A stretch of DNA of 64,000 nt from Streptococcus parasanguinis (GCF_016648855.1 NZ_JACLQU010000003.1:119385-183384), one strand, 5' to 3'; shown: positions 8,529 to 19,208, counted from the stretch's first letter. A program made the numbers and translations. The notes: generated by a model from the sequence alone, not told the origin.

Positions 8529-9347
8529 CTATTTAACAGCCTCCCATAATTGGCGAATGGGCTTTCTTTGAACAGGGTCCACAAAATGGGGAGCAATTTC
8601 ATTTAAAGATTCTAATACAAAGGCTCGTTCTGCCACATAAGGATGCGGCAAGATCAAGCTAGGGCTGTAGCAAATCGTGTCCTCCATATAAAGCAGATCT
8701 AAATCAATCACACGCGGTCCCCACTTGACCTCACGGACACGCCCCATTTCCTGCTCGATGGCAAGTAAGGTCTCTAGTAAATCCTCTGGGGTCATCCAGG
8801 TTTCAACCTCTGCCACCTGATTCAAAAAGGCGTCTTGCTCCACTCCTCCCCAAGGTTCCGTTTCAATCCTTGTGGATGTCTGAAGAAGGCGAATGCCTCG
8901 ATCCTTGATTTTTTCTAGCGCCGTCTCTAGCTGCAGTTGTTTATCTCCCATATTGGTACCAAGGCCAATAAAGGCTCGTTTTTTCTCTCGTTCGATTGTC
9001 ACCGAACAAGTCTCGAGTGGCAAGGGAACAGGAGCCCAAGGTTTTTTCAACTCCAGACGAACTTTTTCTACAAAGGCATAGCTTTCGAAAATCTTTTGCA
9101 CCAATTGAAAGGCAACCGTTTCAATCAGATCGATCTTTTCTGCCTGCATCCACTCGGTCAACTGTTCCGCCAAGATCCCATAATGGATCGAAGCTTCCAA
9201 ATCACCTGTGCGGGCAGCACGGGTCATCTCATAATCCACCCATAGGTCTAGGACAAAGCGTTGTCCTAATTCTTTTTCTGCTGGAAAAACACCATGATAG
9301 GCGTATACCTCTAAGTCCTTGATCCGTAATTGATCCACTCTCTTCAC
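8529..9347 (-). CDS. folBK: Fused dihydroneopterin aldolase / HPPK (FolB-FolK)
   Basis: 272 residues in two catalytic units. Residues 1-120 are dihydroneopterin aldolase ('[20 protein letters not shown]'). Residues about 128-272 are 6-hydroxymethyl-dihydropterin pyrophosphokinase ('[12 protein letters not shown]', '[10 protein letters not shown]', '[12 protein letters not shown]'). The same fusion is SulD of S. pneumoniae. It converts dihydroneopterin to the pyrophosphorylated pterin used by FolP. Last gene of folP-folC-folE-folBK, 16 bp after folE. Confidence 0.95.
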   Translation of the reverse strand: MKRVDQLRIKDLEVYAYHGVFPAEKELGQRFVLDLWVDYEMTRAARTGDLEASIHYGILAEQLTEWMQAEKIDLIETVAFQLVQKIFESYAFVEKVRLELKKPWAPVPLPLETCSVTIEREKKRAFIGLGTNMGDKQLQLETALEKIKDRGIRLLQTSTRIETEPWGGVEQDAFLNQVAEVETWMTPEDLLETLLAIEQEMGRVREVKWGPRVIDLDLLYMEDTICYSPSLILPHPYVAERAFVLESLNEIAPHFVDPVQRKPIRQLWEAVK

Positions 9348-9363
9348 CTCTTATAGCCAGCCA

Positions 9364-9918
9364 TTAGTGGCCCATGAGTTTATAGGCTTCATTTTTCAAG
9401 TCTTTATCTGTCGCAAGCAATCCACGCGCAGCAGTTGTCACTGTAGCAGTCCCAGGTTTACGGACACCCCGCATGTTCATACACATATGCTCTGCTTCTA
9501 CCCAGACAAGAGCACCTTGCGCTCCAAGATATTCCATCAAGGCATCTGCGATTTCTACCGTCAATCGTTCCTGAATCTGTGGTTTTTTAGCATAAACCTC
9601 GACCGTACGAGCCAGTTTTGAAAGCCCAGCCACACGGCCATTTGGAATGTAGGCAATGTGCACTTTTCCATAAAACGGCAAAAAGTGATGCTCACACATG
9701 GAATGGAAAAAAATATCCTTCTCAACCACCATATTGTTATCAATGATTTCAAATGATTTAGACAAGTGCTCTTCTGCCGTCTGTCCTAGTCCTGAAAAGA
9801 TTTCTTGGTACATCTTTGCAATGCGGGACGGGGTTTCTTGAAGCCCTTCACGGTTCTCTTCTTCACCGACTGCCTCGATGATCATTTTCACTGCTTCTTC
9901 AATTTTCTTTGTATCCAT
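9364..9918 (-). CDS. folE: GTP cyclohydrolase I
   Basis: 184 residues. Zinc ligands C75, H78 and C146 are in '[11 protein letters not shown]' and 'EHMCMNMRG', with the substrate loop '[23 protein letters not shown]'. It converts GTP to dihydroneopterin triphosphate, the first step of pterin synthesis, as a cytoplasmic homodecamer. It starts at ATG with an AGGAG site 8 bp after folC. Equivalent to SulC of pneumococcus. Confidence 0.95.
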   Translation of the reverse strand: MDTKKIEEAVKMIIEAVGEEENREGLQETPSRIAKMYQEIFSGLGQTAEEHLSKSFEIIDNNMVVEKDIFFHSMCEHHFLPFYGKVHIAYIPNGRVAGLSKLARTVEVYAKKPQIQERLTVEIADALMEYLGAQGALVWVEAEHMCMNMRGVRKPGTATVTTAARGLLATDKDLKNEAYKLMGH

Positions 9919-9926
9919 ATCATCTC

Positions 9927-11237
9927 CTAGTTGGATTTTTCTGTTTTTAATAAATAAGGTCGTACCTGGCTAAGGAAGTAGAGCGACCCCGTTACAATGA
10001 GGAGCTCATCATCTCCAGCTTGCCAGTTTTGTAGAAATTCTCGCCAGTTGACTTCCTCAAGCTGATGGTTTTTCGCAGCAGCTCTTATCTCTTCTTGAGA
10101 ATAGGCTCTTGGATCCTCAAAGGTCGTGAGGATCAAGCGACTATTTTCTAGTTCCTGCCACTGAATGAGCATCTCTTCCAAGGCTTTGGTCCGGATGCAG
10201 GTAAAAAGAATGGTCTTTTTTTGACTCGGGAACAGTTCTCGAAGACTTGCGATCAAAGGCGCAACGGCGTGGGGGTTATGGGCCCCATCTAGCAAGATCA
10301 CGGGATTTTGCGAGACCACTTCCATCCGGCCAGGCCAGATGACTTGATGCAAGGCCTCATCCACTAACTCTCTTGACAATAGTTCACGTCCTTCTCTTTC
10401 AAAAAGTACATCACAAATACTGATAGCAAGAGCTGCATTTCTGGCCTGGTGATGTCCTAAGAGCGCTACTTGATAAGAAGCTGTTTCTCTTTTGGAACTG
10501 TGATAAGAAAAGGATTGGCCTGATAAACAAGAGGCCTCTAGCTCAACTTGGTAATCTCTGTCATAGGCTGTTATCGGTGCCTGCTCTTGAATCGCAATGA
10601 CTTCAATGACTTGGCTAGCTTCTGCTTCTAATTTCCCTAGAACCAGAGGAATTCCTGGCTTAATGATACCTGCCTTTTCACGGGCAATGGAAGCTAGATC
10701 TGGCCCAAGAAGGGCGACATGATCCAAGCCAATCGATGTGATCGCAGTCAGAACGGGCTGGCAGACGTTGGTACTGTCTAGTCGTCCCCCCATACCGACT
10801 TCCATCATCACATAATCCAGCTCCTCGTGAGCAAAATAATCATAGGCGATCGCCGTCATCACTTCAAATTCCGTCAAACCTTGAAAGATGTCTCTTGATT
10901 CTTCAGCTTCCAAGAGCTGTTGGTAGCTATCCAGGTAGGTTTGCAGGTCTTGATCGGAAATGGCTTCGCCATTAATGGTGATCTGGTCATTGTAATGGAT
11001 CAGATAAGGAGAGGTAAAGACTCCAACGCGTAAACCTGCCTTCCTCAAGAGTTGGGACAAGGTAGCAATGGTAGAGCCTTTGCCATTGGTCCCCGCAACA
11101 TGAATGACCCGACAGTCTAGGTGAGGATTTCCTCTCAAAGCCAAGAGAGCTTCCATGCGCTCCAAGCCAAAATGTGGATCCTGCGAACGATAGGCTTCTA
11201 GCCAACGAAGATCCAACTGATGTTCTTTCTTCTTCAT
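9927..11237 (-). CDS. folC: Dihydrofolate / folylpolyglutamate synthase
   Basis: 436 residues of the Mur-ligase-like family: P-loop 'AGTNGKGST' at 48-56, omega loop '[16 protein letters not shown]', metal-binding '[13 protein letters not shown]' and '[10 protein letters not shown]'. It adds glutamate to dihydropteroate and extends polyglutamate tails. Its ATG directly abuts the folP TAA with no intergenic bases, implying coupling. Equivalent to SulB. Confidence 0.94.
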   Translation of the reverse strand: MKKKEHQLDLRWLEAYRSQDPHFGLERMEALLALRGNPHLDCRVIHVAGTNGKGSTIATLSQLLRKAGLRVGVFTSPYLIHYNDQITINGEAISDQDLQTYLDSYQQLLEAEESRDIFQGLTEFEVMTAIAYDYFAHEELDYVMMEVGMGGRLDSTNVCQPVLTAITSIGLDHVALLGPDLASIAREKAGIIKPGIPLVLGKLEAEASQVIEVIAIQEQAPITAYDRDYQVELEASCLSGQSFSYHSSKRETASYQVALLGHHQARNAALAISICDVLFEREGRELLSRELVDEALHQVIWPGRMEVVSQNPVILLDGAHNPHAVAPLIASLRELFPSQKKTILFTCIRTKALEEMLIQWQELENSRLILTTFEDPRAYSQEEIRAAAKNHQLEEVNWREFLQNWQAGDDELLIVTGSLYFLSQVRPYLLKTEKSN

Positions 11238-12269
<1,032 letters not shown>

Positions 12270-12356
12270 GAGTTCATTCTCCATACGGATTTCTCATTTT
12301 TTCTGACCTTCTGTACGAAGATTCTGCATCAAAACTCATTGGTACCTACCATTTTA

Positions 12357-13088
12357 TCATAATTTATCATGGAAGAAAACTCTCGATACCGGCAATAAAC
12401 AAAGGAGGAGTACAGCCGGATAATAATAAGCTAGCGCATTCAAGGTCATATGGAGACAGATGCTATACTCGATCCGCTTGTAGCGATAAGCCACCCAAGT
12501 TAAGATCAAGGACATGCCTCCGTAAGCTACCCATTCCCCCAAGGTACTCGGTCCATGTAAGTAAGTAAAAAAGAGAGCACCAGCTAGGTAACCGATCGGT
12601 TCTGCTCCTCGAAAGATCAAACGAGGGATGATGGCCCGACAGAGCAGCTCTTCTAGAATCGGAGCGACAAAGATCACGACCATGCCCATAGCAAGGAAAG
12701 GAGCATGAGATTGTAGTTCATTTAGAGCTGCTTGATTTGCCGTCGTGCCACCTGCCTCTTGTTTCAACAAGGGATAGGCGAGCAGGTTATTAGCCATCAA
12801 TAAGAGAAGAAAAAGAAAATTTCTCCCCAGAGCCGGCCAGGTAATCACCCGAGCATCTAAGTTCTCCAGAGAGCTCATCTTGATGATTCTATAAAAAGCA
12901 AAGAGCACCACCACTGTAACTAGTGCCGTGAGAACAGTAACCCACCCAGCATTCATTCCATCTCGAAGGGAATAAACCATGATGATAAGAGGAAGTTGTG
13001 AGAGAAGGAATAGGGGGACAAAAAGAAGGAGCCAGAGAGCATTCTTACATAATGGGTGCTCCCGAATAAAAGACTGGATTTTTTTCAA
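12357..13088 (-). CDS. CPBP-family intramembrane protease (CAAX-like)
   Basis: 243 residues with about six to seven hydrophobic segments. The family motifs are present: E146-E147-x3-R151 ('LEELLCRAI'), H178 ('FTYLHG') and H213/N217 ('CLHMTLNALAY'). By family it is a membrane-embedded glutamic protease; several streptococcal members are linked to bacteriocin immunity, but no bacteriocin gene is nearby. It sits between ackA and folP with an independent terminator on each side. Confidence 0.88.
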   Translation of the reverse strand: MKKIQSFIREHPLCKNALWLLLFVPLFLLSQLPLIIMVYSLRDGMNAGWVTVLTALVTVVVLFAFYRIIKMSSLENLDARVITWPALGRNFLFLLLLMANNLLAYPLLKQEAGGTTANQAALNELQSHAPFLAMGMVVIFVAPILEELLCRAIIPRLIFRGAEPIGYLAGALFFTYLHGPSTLGEWVAYGGMSLILTWVAYRYKRIEYSICLHMTLNALAYYYPAVLLLCLLPVSRVFFHDKL

Positions 13089-13110
13089 TGAATTATCTCT
13101 TTCTTACATA

Positions 13111-13148
13111 AAATAAGAAGGTCGGGGCTTTCGCCTCCAGCCTTCTTA
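13111..13148 (-). terminator. Terminator of ackA
   Basis: The stem TAAGAAGG/CCTTCTTA has an inner G+C-rich helix and is followed by TTTTA on the minus strand. Confidence 0.75.
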
Positions 13149-13159
13149 CTTTATTTCAT

Positions 13160-14353
13160 TTACTGATTTTTGAAACGTTCAACGTCACGCGCAATCACCA
13201 ACTCTTCATCAGTTGGAATGACTAATACCTTGACACGCGAATCATCTGTGGAAATATCTCCGACAACTCCAAAGACGTTCTTTTCAGGGTCGACCTTGCA
13301 GCCAAACCAGCTGATTCCATTGATAATAGAAGAGCGAACATTTACTGCATTTTCACCAATTCCTGCTGTAAAGATGATGGCATCTGCACCATTCAAGACT
13401 GCTAAGTATTGACCGATGTATTTTTGCAAACGATCGATAAAGATATCGTAAGCCAATTTAGCTTTTTCGTCTCCATTATGCATCGCTGTATGAATATCCC
13501 GCATGTCACTAGAAGATCCAGAAACACCCAGAAGACCGGATTCACGATTGAGGATGCGGCTAATATCTTCAGGCTTATTGAAATCCTCTGTATGTTCCAT
13601 CAAGTATGGAATAATCGCTGGATCGAGATCCCCTGTACGGGTTCCCATCATGACACCACCTAGAGGTGTGAAGCCCATTGAGGTATCCACAGAGATTCCC
13701 TTGTCAACCGCTGTAACAGATACACCATTTCCAACGTGGCAGGTGATCAATTTCAATTCTTCTAATGGTTTTCCAAGAAGTTTAGCAGCTTCACCAGCTA
13801 CATACTGATGACTGGTTCCATGAGCGCCGTACTTACGGACCTTATTTTCTGTGTAATATTTAGTTGGAAGAGGGTAACGATAAGCTTTTTCCGGCATGGT
13901 TGTATGGAAAGAAGTATCAAATACCACAACACTGGTAATATTTGGACAAATCTCTCTAAAGGCACGAATTCCAGCTGCATTTGCAGGATTATGAAGAGGT
14001 GCTAACAAAGACAATTCTTCTACTTTTCGAAGGACTTCGTCATCTACCAAGGCAGAATCCTTGAAGTATTCTCCACCAGCAACGACGCGGTGGCCCACAC
14101 CTGTAATCTCATCGTAGGATTTGATAATATCAAAGCGAATCAAATCATCCAACAAAATTTTTACAGCTTGTGTATGGTCCTGGATATCTAATACTTGTTT
14201 TTCTGAACGTCCATCAAATTTAACAGTTGAAATAGAATCCTTCAAACCGATCCGTTCAATCAACCCTTTTGCAAGAACAGTTTCCTCTGGCATTTGGTAC
14301 AATTGCCATTTCAAACTAGAGCTTCCTGCATTAATAGAAATTGTTTTCGACAT
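13160..14353 (-). CDS. ackA: Acetate kinase
   Basis: 397 residues of the ASKHA fold: '[13 protein letters not shown]' at the N-terminus, '[11 protein letters not shown]', '[10 protein letters not shown]', '[10 protein letters not shown]', '[10 protein letters not shown]' and 'FTAGIGENA'. It makes ATP and acetate from acetyl phosphate in the Pta-AckA overflow pathway. Monocistronic, with an extended -10 promoter and a candidate CcpA site between promoter and start, which fits the known carbon control of ackA in Bacillota. Confidence 0.96.
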   Translation of the reverse strand: MSKTISINAGSSSLKWQLYQMPEETVLAKGLIERIGLKDSISTVKFDGRSEKQVLDIQDHTQAVKILLDDLIRFDIIKSYDEITGVGHRVVAGGEYFKDSALVDDEVLRKVEELSLLAPLHNPANAAGIRAFREICPNITSVVVFDTSFHTTMPEKAYRYPLPTKYYTENKVRKYGAHGTSHQYVAGEAAKLLGKPLEELKLITCHVGNGVSVTAVDKGISVDTSMGFTPLGGVMMGTRTGDLDPAIIPYLMEHTEDFNKPEDISRILNRESGLLGVSGSSSDMRDIHTAMHNGDEKAKLAYDIFIDRLQKYIGQYLAVLNGADAIIFTAGIGENAVNVRSSIINGISWFGCKVDPEKNVFGVVGDISTDDSRVKVLVIPTDEELVIARDVERFKNQ

Positions 14354-14364
14354 ATATTCACCTC

Positions 14365-14378
14365 ATTAAGCGTTTTCA
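14365..14378 (-). promoter_or_regulatory. Candidate CcpA cre site of ackA
   Basis: The minus strand reads TGAAAACGCTTAAT, 12 of 14 positions of the cre consensus with the CG core and left half intact. It lies downstream of the -10, unlike the upstream activating cre of B. subtilis ackA. Confidence 0.5.
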
Positions 14379-14386
14379 CTTCCTCT

Positions 14387-14395
14387 ATTATATCA
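14387..14395 (-). promoter_or_regulatory. Extended -10 promoter of ackA
   Basis: The minus strand has TG-A-TATAAT 33 bp before the ackA ATG. Confidence 0.65.
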
Positions 14396-14404
14396 GATCT
14401 TTGA

Positions 14405-15358
14405 TCAAATTTCACTATCCTTTAACCAGTTTTGGAAACTTTCCATAAAGTGAACCACCTGGTCTTGATCCTGGAGATCGGTAAACGGATAGACAAAGGG
14501 CTGAACAGACTCTTCTTCTTGTTTTCGTAGGACGAAAATCGTCTTAGCATATGCCGGATTTGAAAAAAGAGATTCTGGCAAGGTCAGCATGGCAAGGAGT
14601 TGAGCCTTGTCTGTTAGCCAAGCTTTCAACAGATCACTCTGAGAGCTCGTCAAGAGGTTGTTTGGAGCTAAAAAGATGGCTACTCCTTGAGGTTTCAGGT
14701 ATTTCAGAGCCTGTTCCATCATAAGGTGATGAGCATAGGTATGGCCTTCGGAGCTCGCCACCTGATAGCGCTGTGCAATCGCATCATCTGGATAATAACC
14801 AATCGGTAAGTCGCTAACGATCAAGTCACTTTCTTTTAACACTTGCGGACGCACCGCGTCGCCTTGTGCAAAGACAACACTAGACTCCATTACGTCTGCG
14901 ATACTAGCAGATAGGTCAATCAAGAGATCATCTACTTCCAATCCTAAGTAATCAATCGTGAGACGGCTATTGTTGACAATGGTCTCAGCGAGATTTCCGG
15001 TCCCACTTCCCACTTCTAAGACATCCAGTTGGTCGCTTTTGGCCAACTGGTCGATCAAAAATGTAATGATAAAACCAATCGCATCTGGTGTGAACTGGTG
15101 ATTTGCTTGCAAAGGCTCTGTTTGAGCAGCTTTCATAAAAAGGAACTGGTAGGCTCTGCGCCATTCTTCCTTACTTAAACCTAGCTCTTTTAATTTTTGG
15201 CTATTATTTTTGACAATGTCTAGATCTGTCTTGCCCTCTAAATACATGGCATTTTGCTCAATCAAGGCGTCATAAAAGTTAGTCGACAATTCATTTTGAA
15301 TACTTTGAGTGTTTTCCAATAGATAGGTATAGGCTTGTTCAATTTTTTCGAAATTCAT
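14405..15358 (-). CDS. Class I SAM-dependent methyltransferase (YtxK-like)
   Basis: 317 residues. A helical N-terminal region (1-100) precedes a Rossmann methyltransferase domain with SAM motif 'VLEVGSGTGNLAE' and catalytic-type 'SDLPIGYYP' in the place of NPPY. This resembles N6-adenine DNA methylases, but the substrate is not known. It follows comGG after 30 bp, as in other streptococci, so it may be co-expressed with the competence pilus genes. No restriction endonuclease gene is nearby. Confidence 0.85.
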   Translation of the reverse strand: MNFEKIEQAYTYLLENTQSIQNELSTNFYDALIEQNAMYLEGKTDLDIVKNNSQKLKELGLSKEEWRRAYQFLFMKAAQTEPLQANHQFTPDAIGFIITFLIDQLAKSDQLDVLEVGSGTGNLAETIVNNSRLTIDYLGLEVDDLLIDLSASIADVMESSVVFAQGDAVRPQVLKESDLIVSDLPIGYYPDDAIAQRYQVASSEGHTYAHHLMMEQALKYLKPQGVAIFLAPNNLLTSSQSDLLKAWLTDKAQLLAMLTLPESLFSNPAYAKTIFVLRKQEEESVQPFVYPFTDLQDQDQVVHFMESFQNWLKDSEI

Positions 15359-15388
15359 GATTTCCTCCGCACCCTATCATACCAAAAA

Positions 15389-15826
15389 TTAGTCTTTTTC
15401 GCTATTTTCTGATGACTCCTTCGTCTCTTTTGGCGTCTCTTCAGAAGGCTTTTCGCTCCCTATCTGCTCTTTATCTTTCTGTGTCTTCTTCTTTTCTTTT
15501 TTGCTCTTTCTACTTTCTTTTTCTTCCCTTACAGGAAGAACAAACTCATAACTTTCTCCATCCATCTTAGCCTGGGCATGAAGAAAACCAGGATCCTGCT
15601 GTAGCTGAACAACTCCAGACTTTAAGTGAATCTCTGATGCCTTCTCATCACCCTTTCCTTTTTCAAGAGCCAATTGTACCAAAGCATAGGCCCGAAGTCG
15701 ATCTTGACTCGTCTTTAAGATCCGTTTTCCCGCGACCTGACGGTGGAGATAAAACTGAAGCAAGAGACTGAAAATCGCTGCCATCAAAAGGGCGTAGAGC
15801 AAGACACCAGCCTTAACTTTTTTCAT
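15389..15826 (-). CDS. comGG: Competence pseudopilus protein ComGG
   Basis: 145 residues from the ATG at 15826, overlapping comGF by 14 bp. An N-terminal hydrophobic helix ('AGVLLYALLMAAIFSLLL') precedes a short globular part and an unusually long Lys/Glu/Ser-rich tail (about residues 100-145) of low complexity. A minor pseudopilin-like component of the transformation pilus, by position and topology. The tail is the least conserved part of the operon. Confidence 0.85.
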   Translation of the reverse strand: MKKVKAGVLLYALLMAAIFSLLLQFYLHRQVAGKRILKTSQDRLRAYALVQLALEKGKGDEKASEIHLKSGVVQLQQDPGFLHAQAKMDGESYEFVLPVREEKESRKSKKEKKKTQKDKEQIGSEKPSEETPKETKESSENSEKD

Positions 15827-16265
15827 TTTGCATCGCTGGTACCACATGGTAGACATACTCCCTTTCTAAACCTTCTTCAAAATTCAAACGCAGATGAATC
15901 AACTCTCCCTCCTGCCAAATCTGACTAGAGTGAACACCTGAAATCATAGGCTGATATCCCCTGCCCTTAGCATCTGTTTTTCGAATATCATCTCCTTTAG
16001 ACTGGCCAATCGCAATTGGTTTTTGATCCTGAATCAAGTAGATATGGTTGTTCTCCACTTTTTCAAAATGACTCCGGTCCAATTCCACCTGCATTTGTTG
16101 CTGAAATAAGATCCATTCTTCCTGCTTTTGATGCGCTTGGTAGTCCAATTCAGCGTGCAGGAGTTTAGTCAATCCTTGAAAAATCAACACACCCCCACTG
16201 AGCACTAAGAGAGCGACCAAGGCTTCGAGCAAGGTAAAGGCCTTAACCCTTCCTTTATTCCACAT
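15813..16265 (-). CDS. comGF: Minor pseudopilin ComGF
   Basis: 150 residues from the ATG at 16265. It has the prepilin signature 'VKAFTLLEALVALLVLSGG' with the expected Glu five residues after the cleavage position. The start overlaps comGE by 11 bp. Processed by the prepilin peptidase and assembled with ComGC in the DNA-uptake pilus. Confidence 0.88.
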   Translation of the reverse strand: MWNKGRVKAFTLLEALVALLVLSGGVLIFQGLTKLLHAELDYQAHQKQEEWILFQQQMQVELDRSHFEKVENNHIYLIQDQKPIAIGQSKGDDIRKTDAKGRGYQPMISGVHSSQIWQEGELIHLRLNFEEGLEREYVYHVVPAMQNEKS

Positions 16266-16542
16266 GCAGTACCACCTTTCCTTGATGATAAACCGTGATT
16301 TGATCGGCATCTTTTTCAACATGAACCTGAATACCACTAGCCTCAAGATGATTTTGCTCTGTCTGAAGCGCCATTTGAGCGACAGATAAGACCTCAACCT
16401 CTTTGAAATCCGCTAGTCGCTCCTTGCGCGAACGCCGGATCTCCCCTAATAATAGGGTCGTAATCATGGCAAATAAACTCAAGGCTACTAGGGATTCTAT
16501 GAGAATACTAGCGGGAACGGATGCTCTTTTTAATTTTTCCAT
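16255..16542 (-). CDS. comGE: Minor pseudopilin ComGE
   Basis: 95 residues. The prepilin helix is 'ASILIESLVALSLFAMITT'. The start is the ATG at 16542, with a TTG two codons upstream as an alternative; it overlaps comGD by 35 bp. Small globular domain; part of the minor pilin complex by operon position. Confidence 0.85.
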   Translation of the reverse strand: MEKLKRASVPASILIESLVALSLFAMITTLLLGEIRRSRKERLADFKEVEVLSVAQMALQTEQNHLEASGIQVHVEKDADQITVYHQGKVVLHVE

Positions 16543-16915
16543 TTCCAAGCGAAAGCTGATAGGTCACCACTCCTCTCTGTGTCTGAAAGTGAACATTAGC
16601 CAGGGATGAATTGCCACCTGCTCGGTCTAAACGAATGGTTTTAGGATCTTGCAAAATAACAGAATCAGGAATCTCCACCGTCTGGTAAGGCGTTTGAATC
16701 TTCCTTGCACTCACTTCAACATCCAATTCCGTTTGCCTTGCTAGTGCTATCTTCTGACTTTCTTGATAGAGGTGTTCAAACTCTGCAAAAAATACTTTTT
16801 CTTCCACCTGCTGAAAACTAGTCTTGATCGATCCTGATAAGCCCAGATAGATAAAGCTGACGATCATCAAGGTCAGAAGGGTCTCCACCAAGGTGAAGGC
16901 CTTAATCTGCAACCG
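16508..16915 (-). CDS. comGD: Minor pseudopilin ComGD
   Basis: 135 residues from a GTG at 16915, preceded by GTGGAG with six-base spacing. This gives the length of pneumococcal CglD (about 134 aa). An ATG at 16942 is in frame but has no ribosome site. The prepilin motif 'IKAFTLVETLLTLMIVSF' lies next to the start, and the conserved 'FDRAGGNSSLA'-like segment (here 'LDRAGGNSSLANVHFQ') supports the identity. It overlaps the comGC stop. Confidence 0.87.
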   Translation of the reverse strand, partial: RLQIKAFTLVETLLTLMIVSFIYLGLSGSIKTSFQQVEEKVFFAEFEHLYQESQKIALARQTELDVEVSARKIQTPYQTVEIPDSVILQDPKTIRLDRAGGNSSLANVHFQTQRGVVTYQLSLGNGKIKKSIRSR

Positions 16916-17219
16916 CACGTGTTTCTCCACTATTTTTCGCATAATAGGCACGGTAGGATTCTGCTTGTTTGTTGGTAATATTTCCATCAGCAATCAGCTT
17001 GGCTAGAGTGGCTTGGTCATTGGTATGATTGAGTTCATACAATTCAGCCTGGCTTTCGACCACCTTGACAACGGCTGCATTACCTGTCTCTTTCACAGAG
17101 TCTTTTTGCTTGGTCAAATTCGGCACAAAGAGCAATAAGAGTACACTGATGATCAATAAGACCACTAACATTTCAATCAGCGTAAAAGCTTTTACCTTGT
17201 ATGTTTTTAATTTTTTCAT
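16902..17219 (-). CDS. comGC: Major competence pseudopilin ComGC
   Basis: 105 residues from the ATG at 17219, which overlaps the comGB stop as ATGA. Prepilin signature 'KAFTLIEMLVVLLIISVLL', with cleavage expected before Phe, then an alpha/beta pilin domain. Longer in-frame extensions run into comGB and are not used. Main subunit of the transformation pilus. Confidence 0.93.
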   Translation of the reverse strand: MKKLKTYKVKAFTLIEMLVVLLIISVLLLLFVPNLTKQKDSVKETGNAAVVKVVESQAELYELNHTNDQATLAKLIADGNITNKQAESYRAYYAKNSGETRAVAD

Positions 17220-18325
17220 AAATGAACCTCCATATTTTGATAAATCGGCAGCAACATGGCTGCGTAAAGTAAGACAATTACAAGAGCCACAAAGACAAAG
17301 ACCAAGGGTTGTATCACATTCATGGCCTTGTGGACCCGACGAAAGAAGTCTTCCCATGTTTTTTCAGCGTAGATCTCTAGCTCACTTCCAAGCTTTGATT
17401 TGACCTCACCATATTCAATCATAAGCGGCAATTCTTTTTTGAAAAAAGAATATCCCCCGACCGTCTCTGAAAAGGATTGACCGCGGTCTAAAGAAAGAGC
17501 TAAGTCTCTTCCAATCTCTTGGAAAAGCTGGGATTTTTGCTCCTGCATCATGGAAAAAATCTGAGACAATTCCAATCCTTGCCCAATCAGATTGCCCCAT
17601 TCTCTGGCATAATAGGCTGTCAAATAAGCTTGAATCATGCCTTTTCCGAAAGGCAGATGAGACAAGCTTCTAAAAACCTTGATCTTGCCTGACTTTCGAT
17701 AATAGAGAAAGCCGAGTAAGAAGAAGGTTACCAGTCCCGCTCCTAAGGCCAAAAAGAGTTGCGGGAAGGAACTGATCAATTGCGTCCCAATATTTTGAGC
17801 ATCCATTTGAGGAAGCAAGTAATTGCGCAAGCCTAGCATAATCAGAACTAAAAATCCAAGCAAGATGAGAGGATAGGTGCTCACCTCAATCAGCTTTTTC
17901 TTGACCTTGCGCATGTTTTCTAGGTAAGCACTGATTTTCTCCAAGCTCAATGCAAGATTGCCATGAAGCTCAGCGAGAGACAGCTGTGTCGTGACCGCAT
18001 CTGAAAAACCGATCCCCGCCATCATTTCTGAAAAACTCCGCCCCCTCGAGAGGTCCTCTCGCATCTGGGAAACCAAACGACTCTCCACTAGGTGAGAGCG
18101 ATCCAGAAAATCGACAATCTCAGACAGATGAAAACCACTCGAATAAAGATTCAAAAACAATTCGATGATTTGCTTTTGTTTAGCGGTAGATAATTTTTTC
18201 GGCTTGCGCCTGAGCCAGCTGGATATATCCCGATTGAGCCAAGAGATCCATTTGTTGGTTCCAGCGGCTGGCTGAGTGCTCTTGGTAGTTTTCCGTCGCA
18301 AAATCGACCACACCTCCTCCTGCAA
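17216..18325 (-). CDS. comGB: Competence pilus platform protein ComGB
   Basis: A GspF/PilC-type inner-membrane platform with three membrane segments (about residues 150-175, 195-215 and 340-362 of the longest frame). The start is uncertain. The longest frame opens with a TTG at 18325 and overlaps comGA by 146 bp. Where pneumococcal CglB starts with Met-Asp-Ile-Ser, this frame reads Arg-Asp-Ile-Ser (CGG), and no ATG, GTG or TTG occurs nearby. Conserved sequence begins about residue 33. Initiation at a non-standard codon or from the upstream TTG/GTG is possible. Confidence 0.85.
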   Translation of the reverse strand: MQEEVWSILRRKTTKSTQPAAGTNKWISWLNRDISSWLRRKPKKLSTAKQKQIIELFLNLYSSGFHLSEIVDFLDRSHLVESRLVSQMREDLSRGRSFSEMMAGIGFSDAVTTQLSLAELHGNLALSLEKISAYLENMRKVKKKLIEVSTYPLILLGFLVLIMLGLRNYLLPQMDAQNIGTQLISSFPQLFLALGAGLVTFFLLGFLYYRKSGKIKVFRSLSHLPFGKGMIQAYLTAYYAREWGNLIGQGLELSQIFSMMQEQKSQLFQEIGRDLALSLDRGQSFSETVGGYSFFKKELPLMIEYGEVKSKLGSELEIYAEKTWEDFFRRVHKAMNVIQPLVFVFVALVIVLLYAAMLLPIYQNMEVHL

Positions 18326-19121
18326 TTAATCGTTGGTAGCAAATACCTTGTAAAACAATCTTGAGTTCTTCCTCACTCACTCCAAGTTCTAAGAGCCTCT
18401 CATAAACACCTCGAACGCTTTTCGCATGAATCGTAGAGAAGACGGTGACTCCTGTCAAACTAGCTCGTACGACTGCACGAGCTGTTTCCTTATCTCGGAT
18501 TTCCCCAATGATGAGAAGGTCCGGCCGATGGCGCAAGGAGAGTTTGATCAGGTTGTCATAGGTCATGCCGATCTGGTCATTCAGCTGAAGCTGAAGCATA
18601 TTATCCTGCTTGATCTCGACAGGATCTTCAATAGACATGACTTGCTGGTCCGCAAAGCGCTCTTGCGCCAAAGCATGCATGAGAGTGGTCTTTCCCGAGC
18701 CAACGGGGCCCGCAAAAAGATAAAGCCCACGACCAGCCAATTTCTTCTGCAAGTCTGGCAGCTGGTCAAACCAAAACCGCAATTCACGTTCCTCATCATG
18801 CAAGAGCCGAATGACCAAGCTTTCATAACCACGATAATCCCCCACCGTTGACAAGCGAATCGAGACCACTCCATCCTCTAATGGGTAATCACACGACCCT
18901 AGCTGGCTGCGCCTTTTTTCTCCCACATTCATCCCTGCCACGAACTTAAAGTGGCTGATAATAGCCGTCATGTCCTCAAAAGGGAAGGACTTTACAAAGC
19001 GCCTCTCGTCTCCCACCCTCATAAAAACCTGGTACTCCTCCTTCCGAGGAATGAAGTAAAGATCCTGAGCTTCTTCCTTTTTCCCCATGCGGATCAGTTT
19101 TTTTGCAATTTCTTGAACCAT
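18180..19121 (-). CDS. comGA: Competence pilus assembly ATPase ComGA
   Basis: 313 residues from the ATG at 19121, after GGAGG. This is the same length as pneumococcal CglA. Type II/IV secretion ATPase features: Walker A 'GPVGSGKTTLMHAL', Asp box, Walker B 'LLIIGEIRDKETA' and His box 'VFSTIHAKSVRGVYERLLEL'. It drives assembly of the ComGC pilus at the membrane. A ComX box lies 22 bp upstream, so it heads the comG operon. Confidence 0.95.
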   Translation of the reverse strand: MVQEIAKKLIRMGKKEEAQDLYFIPRKEEYQVFMRVGDERRFVKSFPFEDMTAIISHFKFVAGMNVGEKRRSQLGSCDYPLEDGVVSIRLSTVGDYRGYESLVIRLLHDEERELRFWFDQLPDLQKKLAGRGLYLFAGPVGSGKTTLMHALAQERFADQQVMSIEDPVEIKQDNMLQLQLNDQIGMTYDNLIKLSLRHRPDLLIIGEIRDKETARAVVRASLTGVTVFSTIHAKSVRGVYERLLELGVSEEELKIVLQGICYQRLIAGGGVVDFATENYQEHSASRWNQQMDLLAQSGYIQLAQAQAEKIIYR

Positions 19122-19142
19122 AGTTCCTCCTCTCACTTATAC

Positions 19143-19150
19143 TATTCGAA
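19143..19150 (-). promoter_or_regulatory. cin-box (ComX/SigX promoter) of the comG operon
   Basis: The minus strand reads TTCGAATA, preceded by T5. It differs from the consensus TACGAATA only at position 2 and is identical to the octamer before ssbB. Confidence 0.85.
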
Positions 19151-19208
19151 AAAGAAGACAAAAAAAGAAGACTTTCTAGATCGCTCTAAAAAATCTTCCG
19201 AATGTCTC

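Noticed and set aside
12357..13088. Bacteriocin immunity locus around the CPBP protease
   Set aside because: No double-glycine leader peptide or bacteriocin transporter gene was found in the neighbouring kilobases.
14405..15358. Restriction-modification system
   Set aside because: Only a lone methyltransferase-fold gene is present, in the conserved comG-ackA context, with no endonuclease or specificity gene.
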